Shown: positions 31,105 to 42,230 of the stretch, in pieces
Position numbering within the stretch: position 1 is the stretch's first letter
Layout: the number at the start of each line of letters is the position of its first letter
NCBI GenBank assembly: GCA_038496445.1
Contig: JALMLS010000320.1
Span: 124,001 to 188,000 of the forward strand
Direction: 5' to 3'
Length of the DNA: 64,000 bases
DNA from: Trichosphaerium sp. ATCC 40318
Taxonomy: Eukaryota; Discosea; Flabellinia; Trichosidae
Notes under the pieces: model-generated
What the model was told of the DNA's origin: nothing
The model's database searches: none
Seen by the model: the letters and a program-made list of their open reading frames with translations, nothing else
Made by a program: the position numbers and the translations under genes

Positions 31105-33175
31105 TTATTGTAGAGATGAAGCTATAAATTGAGGCTCTGTAACAAACTTGTGTAGACTTGCATACTCAACATCAAGAGAGTTTGGTGTACTAGTTTCAGT
31201 CCACTTAAAATTTTGGACGTATGAAGGGATGGCTTTATACAACACAGTTAATGCTATGCGTTCACCAGGACATCTTCTCACTCCTTGACTAAAATAATAA
31301 TCAGCTTACACTTGTGCTTTGCGTCACTTGTTTTCTTGGGTGGCCGTACCCAAAAGGATTTATTGTAAGAGGAGGGTCATTCCATCTGTTAGGGTCAAAA
31401 TTATCTGGGTAGTCCCATGCTTCATTGTGGCATTCATTGCAATGCATAAGATGGATCATTGTCTGTAAAAAAAACAAAGTTAAACAATGGAAGTATCAAC
31501 TATTTTTGGTGATTGCAGTCACGTTTTTAAACTGACTTACGCCTTTAGGGATTGTATACCCTCCAATTGTTGTTGTTTCACGTGCTTTTCTTGGTACAAG
31601 AAGAGGTATTACTGGAACAATTCTAAATACTTCAAGGATAAAATTCTTCAAATACGAAATGCCTTGTAGCTCCTAACAAAATAAGAAAACAGTTTCCTTG
31701 TCAAGACACACAAATAGAATACAAACTCATTTTCACACAGTGAAATAAAATGGTGTCTGCTAAATTTAATGACAGAATGACTTGATTAAGACAAACGTTT
31801 CAATGTGATTGTAATTTTCCGGAACAAAATGTTATCGCTTTTTGTACCTTCAATGGCATGTTTAGTACGTCATAATCTTTAACAGCATTACGAAGCTCAT
31901 TTTGAATATCAGGACGCTTTGCAAGAATGATCATGCTCCTACAGTTTGGTGTTTAGTACTCATATCATGTTCCGATTAGCATACGTTTTTAATGTGATCG
32001 CACTTGAATCGAATCCAGCCGCTATCATTTCTTGTAAGTGCATTTTCAATTCACCATCAGATATATTTGGCTTTTCATTTAGAACTGTATCAATCCAGTG
32101 CTTCGGTGGCAAATCAGGATTATACTCTTTTCGAGCATCTTTGATTTTGTTATAGAATACATCATCTCCTTTTTTAATAAGTTTTTTGAGTTGGTTCATC
32201 TAATATTAGGTGGTTAGTAGAGTACTTATTAAGTGCGTTATATTCTTGATACGTACTCGCTTCTTCTCAAAAATAGCGCAAATGGGGAAAAGATCTTGTA
32301 GAAAAGGAGCAAACACGAAATCTATTGTTATCTCAACCAAGTCGAAAATCTCTTTTAGGTAATTACTCCCTTTATCATTCTTGTGACTTCTGTCATTAAA
32401 TAAAACCATTGATATAACATTAAATGTCAACGCTGAACTTATATGCTTCCCTGATATAACTTCTTTGGCATCTGAGCGTTCCTTTATGTTCTCCAAAATT
32501 GCTCTAACTTCACTCTCGATAATTGGATTTATTTTCTTTTTTCCAAAAAAAGAGCTAATTAGTAACAAGAGTATCTTACTGTTAACGCACCTTCATACCC
32601 TGTCCTGATGTCAGGTGGTTCTTGAAAAGAAGCCGATAGGATTTATGATTATCATTAAAGTTCGAAAAAGTACATGCTACACAGCACGTGTTATTTTAAG
32701 TGCGTATGAAAATAATCTGTGGGAAAAGCAGTAAACTGGTACCTCCAAGTGGCGCTGATTCCGATATTAGCTTCAAACCAACTAATTCATTTCTTGGTCT
32801 ATCTGATAAGGAGTTCTTGTGCTTTATACACGCCTCAGCGATAAGTTTCGGATCAGAAATAAAGACCATCTATAAAATTGTTACATTAGCCTCAAACGGG
32901 ATATCATACCAATTGCGACGCGAATTGCATGCTGAATATGCCACCTAATGATTTAGAGTACTTCATTGCCGTCCTGTGTTCATGTGAACAAGTCACAAAC
33001 GCTACTTTCGTTCGTACTTTGCCATTTTCTTCTCATCAGTCCACAGATGAAGATGACCAATAACTGGTAAAGCGAAAGGGCTTGGTGGTAAATTGTTGTA
33101 TCTTTTTAGCCCATTGCTAGCTACAATTAATAGCGAAATAGCTAGAAGCGTTGTAACGATGATCAGAAGAAGCAT
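31105..33175 (-). CDS. cytochrome P450 monooxygenase
   Basis: Membrane-anchored haem monooxygenase. The ATG at 33175 begins a hydrophobic anchor (MLLLIIVTTLLAISLLIVAS) followed by the proline hinge LPPSPFALPVIGHLH. Later blocks are: a Lys/Glu-rich region with HISSALTFNVISMVLF, the I-helix AAGFDSSAITL, the K-helix E..R in FILEVFRIVP, the WDYPDNFDPNRW region, and the haem loop with RRCPGERIA holding the Cys ligand. Several introns separate the blocks. It ends EPQFIASSLQ at 31105. All signature residues are present. Substrate unknown. The neighbouring epoxide hydrolase could act on epoxide products of the P450 (inference from adjacency only). Confidence 0.88.
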
Positions 33176-33995
33176 TTGTAATTATGAAACGGTAAAAAGA
33201 ATACACGTGAACGAAATCTCAGCCATTTTCGAAAATAAAAATGTTGCTTGCTGAAATGTCTTGAGTAGCGCTGTACCTTCAAGAGGTAAATAGTATTTAA
33301 AATCGAGGAAGATGCTCTAGAATTTATGGCGGTGCTATACGTAGTTGGTGCGTATTCAGCCTTTATTCTTAGAACTTTGCTAGTTAAAATAATCTTCTTG
33401 TTAAAAATATTTCATGTGCTTTTCTGCAATACCTCTTCTGTAATTACTTCATCTCTTTCTTCAAAAACATAGAGGTGTAGATTTTTGACACATGAAAGAG
33501 GGAAGCCAATGTCTATAACCGATATGTCAATGGTATGAGCCTGCAAGACTTTTCATGCACTACCCATTGATACTCGTAACAGACGGATAGTGCACCGGAA
33601 AAAAGAGAAATATTATCATCAACTACCTATCAAGACATGAACCACGCCAACAACAAGAAAGATAAATTCAACATACACTCTGTTGGGAGTAATATATCAA
33701 AGCCTAGCGCGAATACCGGAGCCGATGATGCTACTATCATGCCTTTGTCATTGAACATTTCCTCACTAAGGTCAAGTGCTTTTTTCGATATCAAGTTTTT
33801 ATTCAAATACAATGCTTGACCGCTATTCCTCACAATTAGTTGTACTCTCCCTTAGCACCTTGCATGACAAAATAAGTTGTGTTGGTATCTTAACTTGTTA
33901 AATCACAGGGAGAGTTGGGCAAAGCAAGTATTGTTCTCCAAAACTGTAGTCTGTAGTGAACTATTTTATTTCTTTCATAACAATGCAAATAAATA
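33176..33995. other. intergenic with a decayed LRR piece
   Basis: Contains the LRR-like remnant at 33410-33560. Two opposing open stretches near 33637-33833 (one with a hydrophobic minus-strand tail) are not recognised and could be chance. Confidence 0.4.
33410..33560 (-). pseudogene. decayed LRR remnant
   Basis: Minus-strand frame reading KVLQAHTIDISVIDIG, then VKNLHLYVFEERDEVITEEVL. It matches the HTIDLS strand and the (V)TDEG helix of the local LRR family but is no longer regular and has no F-box. Confidence 0.4.
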
Positions 33996-34736
33996 TCATT
34001 TCATACCTAGCAGTGTACTAACTAAATAGTCTACCCATGGTTCATAATAATCCACGTGTGTATACGGTAGCATTAAAATTTCTAGCATTTCATTAATAGC
34101 TTCTATGGTACTATCTTCATCATCGTCATCCGACTGTATGCTTTTGTTGTTACATGTTCGAGTATCTATGGACCAGCTCCCTGATTTTGTTCCAACAGAA
34201 CCCATTTGATAGTCTAAGTACACGTGGCCTTTAGGTGTTTGTAATGATACAGAAGAAAAGGAAAATCCTGCACTTAGCTCCGCAATACCATCACCATAGT
34301 GATTAGAAACAAGATCCTCTGATACGTAAGGCCGTTCAACGTTGAGCGTGTCAATGTACGAATCTACAATAGGACCCACTTCTGCTGGTACGTGAGGTGA
34401 CGTTTTAAGAACTTCTTTAACCCTCGCTATGCGTATTTTGCTAAGGCTTATCTGTTTTAGGTTATGCCATACTCTTTGTTGTGTTATTTTATCATCTTGT
34501 AGTACGCCAAGGGAGATTCCATCCATGCTGAAAGAACAAATATGTTTTTCAAGTTCCTTAGTGTAAATATCTGCAAGGCGTATACTCATGAGACTACTAA
34601 TGTCAGGGGATAATTTTAGTTGTGCTGCCTTTGGTATATCTTTATCAAGTAGTTTTTCAGATGCCAGTGTTGTTAATTTAGGTATCCTTCGTTTTTTAGC
34701 TGGCGGGGCACCCTCTTGTCCTTGTGAGCGTTTCAT
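33996..34736 (-). CDS. hypothetical nuclear protein, intronless
   Basis: 246 residues, ATG start, no recognised family. The N-terminus has a bipartite-looking basic signal (MKRSQGQEGAPPAKKRRIPK). A helical block IRLADIYTKELEKHI and a second block LKQISLSKIRIARVKEVL follow. The C-terminal half contains an acidic stretch (SDDDDEDS) before a helical end (IEAINEMLEILMLP). Absence of introns groups it with the other accessory genes in the window. Function unknown. Confidence 0.6.
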   Translation of the reverse strand: MKRSQGQEGAPPAKKRRIPKLTTLASEKLLDKDIPKAAQLKLSPDISSLMSIRLADIYTKELEKHICSFSMDGISLGVLQDDKITQQRVWHNLKQISLSKIRIARVKEVLKTSPHVPAEVGPIVDSYIDTLNVERPYVSEDLVSNHYGDGIAELSAGFSFSSVSLQTPKGHVYLDYQMGSVGTKSGSWSIDTRTCNNKSIQSDDDDEDSTIEAINEMLEILMLPYTHVDYYEPWVDYLVSTLLGMK

Positions 34737-35402
34737 TGTTGTTACGTATATTCAACGTAGAAGTTAACTGTCGTTTTGACTAAAGCTTGAAGAAAATGAG
34801 GCTTATTACTTCCAAGAATGAATCACGTGTTTCATGAATCCAAGTTGTGTTACACAAACATATCTGTTAACGTAGGATTTAACATGCGAGTGATGAGGTT
34901 CATTTAGTCAAACATTAAAAGTGTATTCTCATTCGACGTACAATAGACCTTTGGCCAATGTGTGCAGTGCTGTTGGAAAGAGAAACGAAATTATCTTTGG
35001 CTGTGTTTCCTACTGGCAACTCAGCATGGATTGTCACATTTTCATCCTCAAACACCAGCTTAACAGCAGTTGAAGTGAGCCGCTCAACTTTGGGAGGAAA
35101 TACAGTGCTATACAACTCCTGTTACTAATTCTATCAAGAAGTTGTAGCAATAATAAAGAACGTAAAACAATGGAACGTGTGTGGCAATAAGAGTTGGCAA
35201 AAATGCAAAGCATTGCACTTGCCGAAAACAATTACACAGGATGGTGAGGAGAGTGTAATGATGGACCACAAACCAAATCCCTCAATAGTTTTTTATTTGG
35301 AATTTTACGATACTATCGTTCACATAATTGAATACCTTGTAAAACGAAATAGCAGGAAAACAAAATCCCAATTATCCACACCAAAAACAACACAAGACTA
35401 CA
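34737..35402. other. intergenic
   Basis: A minus-strand frame at 34915-35115 is open and has an even composition (VKLVFEDENVTIHAELPVG), but begins without ATG. It may be the last exon of a gene whose 5' part I cannot find. Confidence 0.35.
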
Positions 35403-35645
35403 ATGCAAATATTTGTTAAGATTCTAACAGGCGCTACTCTGACAGGTAAAACAATCACTCTAGAAGTTGATCCATCAGATACGATTGAGGATATCAAGCA
35501 GATTATCCTAAACAAAGAAGGTTTCCCTCCAGATCGGCAACGCATTATTTTCGCAGGAAGAGAACTTTACGACGGCCGAACCCTAAGCAACTACAATCTA
35601 CAGAATAAAACGACACTCCACCTTTTACTCGCCTCTGGTGGCTAA
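35403..35645 (+). CDS. divergent single ubiquitin
   Basis: 80 residues, intronless, one ubiquitin unit with no fusion partner. It keeps [35 protein letters not shown] and DGRTLSNYN. Compared with canonical ubiquitin it has a five-residue insertion after LTG near residue 10. K48 is Arg (IFAGREL), K29 is Ile and K63 is Asn, while K6, K11, K27 and K33 are kept. The tail is LLLASGG: R72 and R74 are lost and it is one residue shorter, but it still ends exactly in Gly-Gly before the stop, so no processing would be needed. R72 is important for recognition by the ubiquitin E1, so it may use another E1 or act unconjugated. Confidence 0.9.
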   Translation: MQIFVKILTGATLTGKTITLEVDPSDTIEDIKQIILNKEGFPPDRQRIIFAGRELYDGRTLSNYNLQNKTTLHLLLASGG

Positions 35646-35885
35646 GAATTGTTCTTCTAGTACAAGACACATAAATAAATTGCTCATACATAAACATGCT
35701 TTGGTTGTTATAAACAATACATGTAACCTGTTTAACTCACAATGAGCTAGCCTGAAACTAATTTAGTTTTCTACGGTGCGACAGGGAAAGTTAGAAAGAA
35801 TCTGGTTGGAACGTTATGCAGTACACTGTAAAGTCTGGTTTATTATTTTGTGTCACAGGTTTTGAAGCACAATGTCATCCACGTA

Positions 35886-36521
35886 TTAGTAACAAAACTC
35901 TCCCGGCTTAGTTGGACGGAAAATGTACCCTCTTTCACAGCAAATATCAACAGTTGGGTTTAATGTCAAGCACCTTAATTTACTGTCTTGACTAACACAT
36001 CCTGCGTGACCATTTATCCAATTGAAACCATCTCCTACACCGATTATAACTGGTCTTATCCCATGTGCATGAACAGCTGGAGCAAGAGAACAGACATCGT
36101 GAGGCTCGTTGAAAACATCAGTTATGATAGCTAGAACGTGTTCAATGCCAGGAGGGGAGTTCTGTATAGAAAACTCAAGTGCGCCGTTAATATCAAGAGC
36201 CATGGCACAACCTAAAAACCCTACAGAAGAAATGTGATTAAGAATGTACTGTTTTGTAAGTTCGTTGTATTCTTCGTTTTGAAAGCTTCCTTCTATGTTT
36301 ATCGTGTCACAAATGATGTTTAGAGAAATAAGAGTTCCGTATTCTGTTTCTCTTTCAATTTTTTGAGCGATACTGTTCATGAGTCTTTGCCAGTTTGATT
36401 CTGTTGTTGTGGGTGATGTCAAGCTAACAATGATCGTCAATGCTCGCTGTGGTTGCGGTGTTTGAGTATATACTTGAGATAATAGAGTGATAAAAAGGAA
36501 GGGAAGCAACAACGACGACAT
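35886..36521 (-). CDS. secreted von Willebrand A-like protein
   Basis: 211 residues, intronless, ATG start, signal peptide (LLLPFLFITLLSQVYTQ). Same architecture as the copies at 4.9 and 37 kb: strand LTIIVSLTSPTTT in place of DxSxS, then Cys-containing middle, VLAIITDVFNEP (TD kept, Gly lost) and IRPVIIGVGDG. The C-terminus differs from the other two (YIFRPTKPGEFCY). The metal site looks degenerate. Head-to-tail with the next copy, from which it is separated by about 440 bp. Confidence 0.75.
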   Translation of the reverse strand: MSSLLLPFLFITLLSQVYTQTPQPQRALTIIVSLTSPTTTESNWQRLMNSIAQKIERETEYGTLISLNIICDTINIEGSFQNEEYNELTKQYILNHISSVGFLGCAMALDINGALEFSIQNSPPGIEHVLAIITDVFNEPHDVCSLAPAVHAHGIRPVIIGVGDGFNWINGHAGCVSQDSKLRCLTLNPTVDICCERGYIFRPTKPGEFCY

Positions 36522-36961
36522 GTTGTACTTTGAGGGTTTCTAACTGCGATTGCCTGCAGTACACAAATATTCTTTGAACACGTGACTTCATGTCTTATTC
36601 TTGTATTTTAAGGATTCGGGTCTACCCCGATTTTAGTTTCTACAGTCTACCAGCTATTGGCGGTTATTGGGCCTGTGTACATATCAACAAATGAGAAAAT
36701 ACTACAAACTGCCAAACACTCCCTCTATTTTGACATAGCAAAAGGTATTTGCAAAGCGAGTGTGATACTCTCAGAAAAACCACGTGGTTTTCACGTATGA
36801 AGTTCTCCGACAATGTTGCTTTACTAGTTAAATCACATGTGTTGTAATCTTCAAAAAACGATAGTTCTAACATGCAAGTATTGATTAAACCATTTGCTTT
36901 CGATACAAAATTTCTTTTTTTTGTGTTTTATTTTTCTACAGAAGTTTCCAATGTTGTTCTA
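36522..36961. other. intergenic between vWA-like paralogues
   Basis: Promoter of the 35.9-36.5 kb gene and 3' flank of the next. No other feature supported. Confidence 0.4.
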
Positions 36962-37621
36962 TTAATACCACCACTTGGAGGTACCTGATTTATTTGTTAT
37001 TCTATAACCTCTTTCGCAACTGATATCAGTCGCCGGATTTAACGTCAAGCACCTCAATGCACTGTCTTGACTGACACATCCTTTTGGCATACCATACCGC
37101 CAATTGAGCCCATCTCCTACGCCAATAACAACAACCCTTATCCCGCGTGCATGAACGACTGGAGCAAGAGAGCAAACTTCTTGAGGTTCCTGGATACCGT
37201 ACGGTTGTCCATCTGTTACAAATGAAAGAACATGGTCTGATCCTTGTGGAGAGTTTTGTAGAGTAAACTCAAGTGCACCTTTAACATCAAACTCCATGCC
37301 GCAACCTACATATCGAGTGTTGGCGAAGTGAGCAAGGATGGCTGGTTTTGTAAGTTCGTTGTATTCTTCATTTTGAAAGCTTCCTTCTATGTTTATCGTG
37401 TCACAAATGATGTTTAGAGAAATAAGAGTTCCGTATTCTGCTTCTCGTTCGATTTTTTGAGCAATACTGTTCATGAGTCTTTGCCAGTTTGATTCTGTTG
37501 TTGTGGGTGACGTCAAGCTTACAAGGATCGTCAATGCTCGTTGTGGTTGAGGATTTTGAGCTTTTGATTGATATATTGCTACTAATACTATTGAGAGAAG
37601 TAGTAGAGAGGTCGCGGACAT
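36962..37621 (-). CDS. secreted von Willebrand A-like protein
   Basis: 219 residues from the ATG at 37621, chosen because it starts a signal peptide (MSATSLLLLSIVLVAIYQSKAQ). The frame is open further upstream, but without ATG. The domain reads LTILVSLTSPTTT, then VLSFVTDGQPYG and IRVVVIGVGDG, with paired Cys and the shared end NKSGTSKWWY. About the first 100 residues are nearly identical to the neighbouring copy, so the pair is a recent tandem duplication. Confidence 0.75.
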   Translation of the reverse strand: MSATSLLLLSIVLVAIYQSKAQNPQPQRALTILVSLTSPTTTESNWQRLMNSIAQKIEREAEYGTLISLNIICDTINIEGSFQNEEYNELTKPAILAHFANTRYVGCGMEFDVKGALEFTLQNSPQGSDHVLSFVTDGQPYGIQEPQEVCSLAPVVHARGIRVVVIGVGDGLNWRYGMPKGCVSQDSALRCLTLNPATDISCERGYRITNKSGTSKWWY

Positions 37622-38852
37622 GTTGTGGTTTGTGGGTTTGCGGAAACAGTGTCTATTAATGGTTCGGTTGATGGACTTGTATTCATTTAATTCTTTTCTT
37701 GGCTTTTTGTATTCTTCTCGTATGTTTAGGATTCGGGTCTTCACAATAGGATTGTACCTGTCCCAGAGGTATATTATTACATCAAGAAATAAATAACGTG
37801 CGAGTTTTTTCAAACTACAAACTGTAAAAAAACTGAGTTTTCAAAAACCGAACGTTTTCTATTCATAACGCCGACATGAATATCTACGAAGGTAAAATTT
37901 ACTACCCATTTAACATTAAACTGATTTGGTTCAGGTGTTTATCATGTGAGCAAGGCATACAAAATTACTTCGAGATGAGTCTTTGGACAAGCACAAAAAA
38001 CAAAGACAGCCGCTTGTTGATTAAACTCTGCCTTTATTAAATGTGTGAGCCTTTTTTCAAGATGCCTAAGCTCACCGAATAGTCAACTGTTCTTAATATG
38101 TATCATTTTGCCTTAATCGCTGTGATAAAAAGGTTACTGTGATCAGTTTGCACCTAAGATTACAAGTTTCAAAAAAAAAAACGTGGCAAGGCCGTCTGCT
38201 TTAGTTTGTATCGAAAGATAGAATGTTAGTATTACGCTGACATAAACATGTTACAATACCAACAATATACAATCTTGACATTGCATAGACTCACGTTGAT
38301 TACCAAAATCAATAGAAAAACCATGAGCCATTTGTTTACTTACTTATTTCGGAGTATACTTAAATGGTGATTAACTTTACAAACTTGAAAATGATCGAGA
38401 GTGTTAACAAGTTGCTTTAAAACAAGAGTGGGTTCGTTTAACTTCATAACTAAAAAACATACTGTGCTTGAAGCTTGAAGGAGCACATTGGAATGGTTCG
38501 TGTTCACGTAGACCTTCCCATACACGTTCACGAGAAGTAGGTAGAGGTAAAGGCTCATTAATAAATTCTTGCAAGGGCAACAGTAAAAACGGGTAAGTAT
38601 TTATACAAGATCTACACGTGAACTGGCGATAAGGTTAGTCACCTTGAAAAAGCTAAGTAGCACCCCATTCCAGGTAAATACATGATACATTCTTAACAAA
38701 ACAATACTTTATACTTGTTTTTGTGGGACACACAAATAAACAAAAAAAAAGTTCTTCGTTTTTCCCACATTTTCTTCTGTTTTGGGGAATAATTCACAAA
38801 ACCAGTAAAAACGTACGCGCTCCATAATTAAAAAATATACCTACCAAAAGGC
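37622..38852. other. intergenic
   Basis: A minus-strand frame at 38340-38558 begins with ATG and a hydrophobic stretch (MSLYLYLLLVNVYG). It might be a small secreted protein, but nothing else supports it. The rest is AT-rich with A/T runs. Confidence 0.35.
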
Positions 38853-41800
38853 ATGACGTATCATACAGTGTTTGCGTTGCTTATTGCGCTTACATTATAC
38901 GCTTCTCTATCAATTGCACAGACGACTGAAGCTCCAACTACTGTAACGCCTTCATTTGAAGCACCTACGACTGAAGCTCCATCTACTGTACCGCCTGTAG
39001 TACCCACAACCGAAACACCAACTATTGCTCCGCCTGTAGTACCTACAACTGAAACACCAACTACTTTCCCGCCTGTAGTACCTACAACAACACCAACTAC
39101 TGTCGCACCTACAACTGAAGCACCTACAACCGAAGCTCCATCTACTGTACCGCCTGTAGTACCCACAACCGAAACACCAACAACTGTAGCTCCAACAACT
39201 GTAGCACCTACAACTGAAGCACCTACAACTGAAGCACCTACAACTGTAGCTCCAACTACCGTGCCACCTACAACTGAAACACCTACAACTGTAGCGCCAA
39301 CAACTGAAGCACCTACAATGGAAACTCCAACTACTGTACCACCTACAACAACCGTAGCACCAACAACCGAAACTCCATCCACTGTGCCACCTGTACCTAC
39401 AGGCCCAACCCCACCTAACACCGGAGGTACGGTTTTATTTTTGTTTATTGCAACTATCGTATCAACTTATTTTTTGTTCATAGAATGTACACTATTCGTA
39501 TCTCTAAAAGCAAAATACTCGCAGGTGCGCAAGATTCAAAAAAAATAAGTTTTCTCCCTTCAACGCTTTTTTTGTTTGTCTTACCCTTACGTCTACTATT
39601 AGGATGGATCAAAGTCTAATCCTTATTCAGACGTAACTAAAGCTCTTGCGAAACCAAACCCAAGGAGCGATCGAGTTATTTGTGTCGATGGTTAGTAGCA
39701 TTTTGTTTCAAAGAAAAAACCAAAGTCAGACTTTTCGTTTACTGCTCTATTTTGACTTATAAATAGGTGGTGACTATAAGTATACATATGGAAAACCTGT
39801 ACCCCTAGTCAAAGATGTAGTCATTTTATATAAACCATGGCTCACTTCAGCGCCAGCAACTGGTGTTACTATATACGTATGTTATGTTGTTTCTTCAACT
39901 CTTCCTTTCGTTCTTCATCAATGTTTCTTTTCTCTATTGTACTTTTTTATGTGTAGTTAGATATCCGTACTAGTTGTACTGACTTGTGTTTTAGGCAACT
40001 GTCAGTATGACCGTCAATGTTGCTATATTCAAGTTTAAAGATCCGAGAGTAGCGATTTTGGCAACAGATTACGGTAATGTTGGTGTTGCTTTATATGATA
40101 CAAGAATATCTGATGATGGATGTACGTTTGGTTTTCCAAATTGCGAGAAAAAAAAAACGATCGGCTACAGCTAAACAACATGTTTCCTTTTTTTTTCTGA
40201 TAAATTTGTGTATCAACATCAAAAGCTGTATTTGCTCTTTTGGTGATATACACCTTTAGTAATATACTACATGTATAATCTTTTATACCATATTTTAATT
40301 AATACCTACTGCTTAGTGTTCAACGTCTATGGCAATACTCACAATACAGGAGTAGTTATACTAGATAATGTTGATATTCAAGTAGAGTTGGATATTTCGC
40401 AATTATTTGGTGCTTTGTCTGTCAGAATACAAGACTCTAAAATATCAAAAACTCGTCAACACATTAGAGGTAACCAAACCACAGCCCTTTTATTTCACAC
40501 ATTTAAAACAACTTACCAATTGAACAAAACAAAAGAAAACAGCTTTTTATCCCTCAACACCAGAAGGAATGAATTTTATATTTATTGCACTTGCTATTTT
40601 ACCTTCCAAGCTAAGGGTTGTATACGACTTCAATTGTTGTTTTGAATGGAAATATTAATAGTTTAGAACCTAAAACAATCTTGCTTTTGTTTTCTTCGAA
40701 CTCGTTTCTCTTCATTAAGTTCTAACACGTGTTTTTCTTTAGCTGATTCAATCAATATCACAAATACACAATTTGACTTGATGGGTCTCCTGGAGAACTC
40801 ACAAGAGTTCATAACTCCAGATCTCACATTTGTCAGCAACAATGTAACAAACTGTGACGTTAGAAAATCAGGATCAGTATACAAAAACTGTCTGTGGTTC
40901 TCACAAGTTACTTATGATTCCGACTCATATACCGCTCTAATTTCCAATAATACCTTCTCTGGACATTCAACATTCTTTTCTCTATGGTCACGTGAATCAA
41001 AGACTTATAAAAGCTATGGAGTAACTATTACATACAATAACTTTGGATGTCCTGTATGTAAAACGTTGCTAAAGCATGAACAACTTTCTAACATCACTTT
41101 TTTGTCAGGGTAACAATGAAGTCATGTCATTTAAAAATTATGAACCAAGGACTTTCATTTCCGACAATACTCATTCTTGTATAGGTACGCAACACCATTT
41201 TGTTGACAATGACCACATCTAACTTGCTTTAGTTCGTTGTGCTCCAACAAATCGTGTATACCTTTACCTTACTTGTTTGCCTTGTGCAGAGGGTAAAGTG
41301 CAATCTGAAATCAGTCCAAATCAATGCAAGTCCTGCGATCCTGGATATTCACCAATGTACTCTCCTGGAGTTTGTAACCCATGTCCAAAAGGAACATATG
41401 AGTACGCAACTAAAAAACTCGTTTTGAGTTTTACTCTTCGTTATTGCTCGTGTCACGTGACTATTTTGAGTTTTCTCTTTTTTTTTGAAACGGTTTGAAA
41501 CTTCCTGTCGTTCTTACTCTTCGCCAAGATCTGAGGGTATGTGTAAAACATGCAAAAGTTCAGTTACATATACCGATGTAACAGGAAGTATTGCATGTAA
41601 TTTCTGTGCTTCTGGTGAATTTGCTTCAAAGAGAGCAGGTGATTATGGTAACACATACTGCTTCAAAGATAAGGCCGGAGCCCATGGATTAAGGGGACTA
41701 TTGGTTATTGTTATTGCAGTAGTCCTTTTGGTAGTCTTATGTACGTTAAAACATTCAAAAAAAAAACTCGAAGATTAGAATTCTCTTGACTCATTTTTAT

Positions 41801-41878
41801 TGTTTAGGTGGTATAATAGGCGTCTGTATATTTTTTATAAGACGTAGAGGTAAGACTGGATACGTACGTATCCAGTAA
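38853..41878 (+). CDS. mucin-like, beta-helix, Cys-rich type I membrane protein
   Basis: Large cell-surface protein in about ten exons. Order: signal peptide (FALLIALTLYASLSIA), about 160 residues of TTEAPTT/TVAPTT-type Thr/Pro repeats (likely O-glycosylated), then right-handed beta-helix-like repeats (VICVDG, then DVVILYKPW, later VVILDNVDI and ISNNTFSG), a Cys-rich module (CKSCDPGYSPMYSP, then CNPCPKGTYE, resembling GCC2/GCC3-type repeats), one membrane helix (LLVIVIAVVLLVVLC) and a basic tail ending GKTGYVRIQ. The joins ...NTG|ECTLFVSLKAKYSQ|DGSKSNPYSD keep frame and extend the mucin part directly into the helix, so I treat them as one gene. Donors include GTACGG and GTGCGC. Probable adhesion or sensing role (inference). 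Confidence 0.68.
38907..39410. repeat. Thr/Pro-coding minisatellite
   Basis: Imperfect tandem units of 12-18 bp (GCACCTACAACTGAA type) encoding the mucin-like stalk. They create a long, meaningless open frame on the other strand. Confidence 0.85.
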
Positions 41879-42230
41879 GCAAAGAACGGAAACTGTTGTT
41901 TAAGAAACAACCTATTTTTAAAATGACATCAATTGTCACTCACCAATAAACGAAACAATGTTTGCCCTTTAATCAATCATGTGTAACCACTCAATTAATC
42001 AGCATCTCTGTTAAATGAGCGACTCTTTGATGCAAGTTATAGTTGCTAACCGCCTGCCGATTGATACTTATAACCATATTCAAGAGCACAGAGAACAATA
42101 AAATGAGGACCAAAGAGAATAATAAAATCGAGACAAAGGTTTACATTAAATAATTTAGGTTCTTTTTTTTTTCGTTCTTTATTTTGGTGTTCACTGGTAA
42201 GCATACAGTTTAGATAACGATATGATAATA
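41879..42230. other. intergenic between convergent genes
   Basis: 3' flanks with several AATAAA-like signals (around 41946, 42099 and 42122). No other feature. Confidence 0.5.

Noticed and set aside
37622-37813. N-terminal extension of the vWA-like gene
   Set aside because: Open but without ATG; the ATG at 37621 begins a clean signal peptide.
38861-39421. Minus-strand frame of Val/Gly repeats
   Set aside because: Antisense shadow of the Thr/Pro minisatellite.
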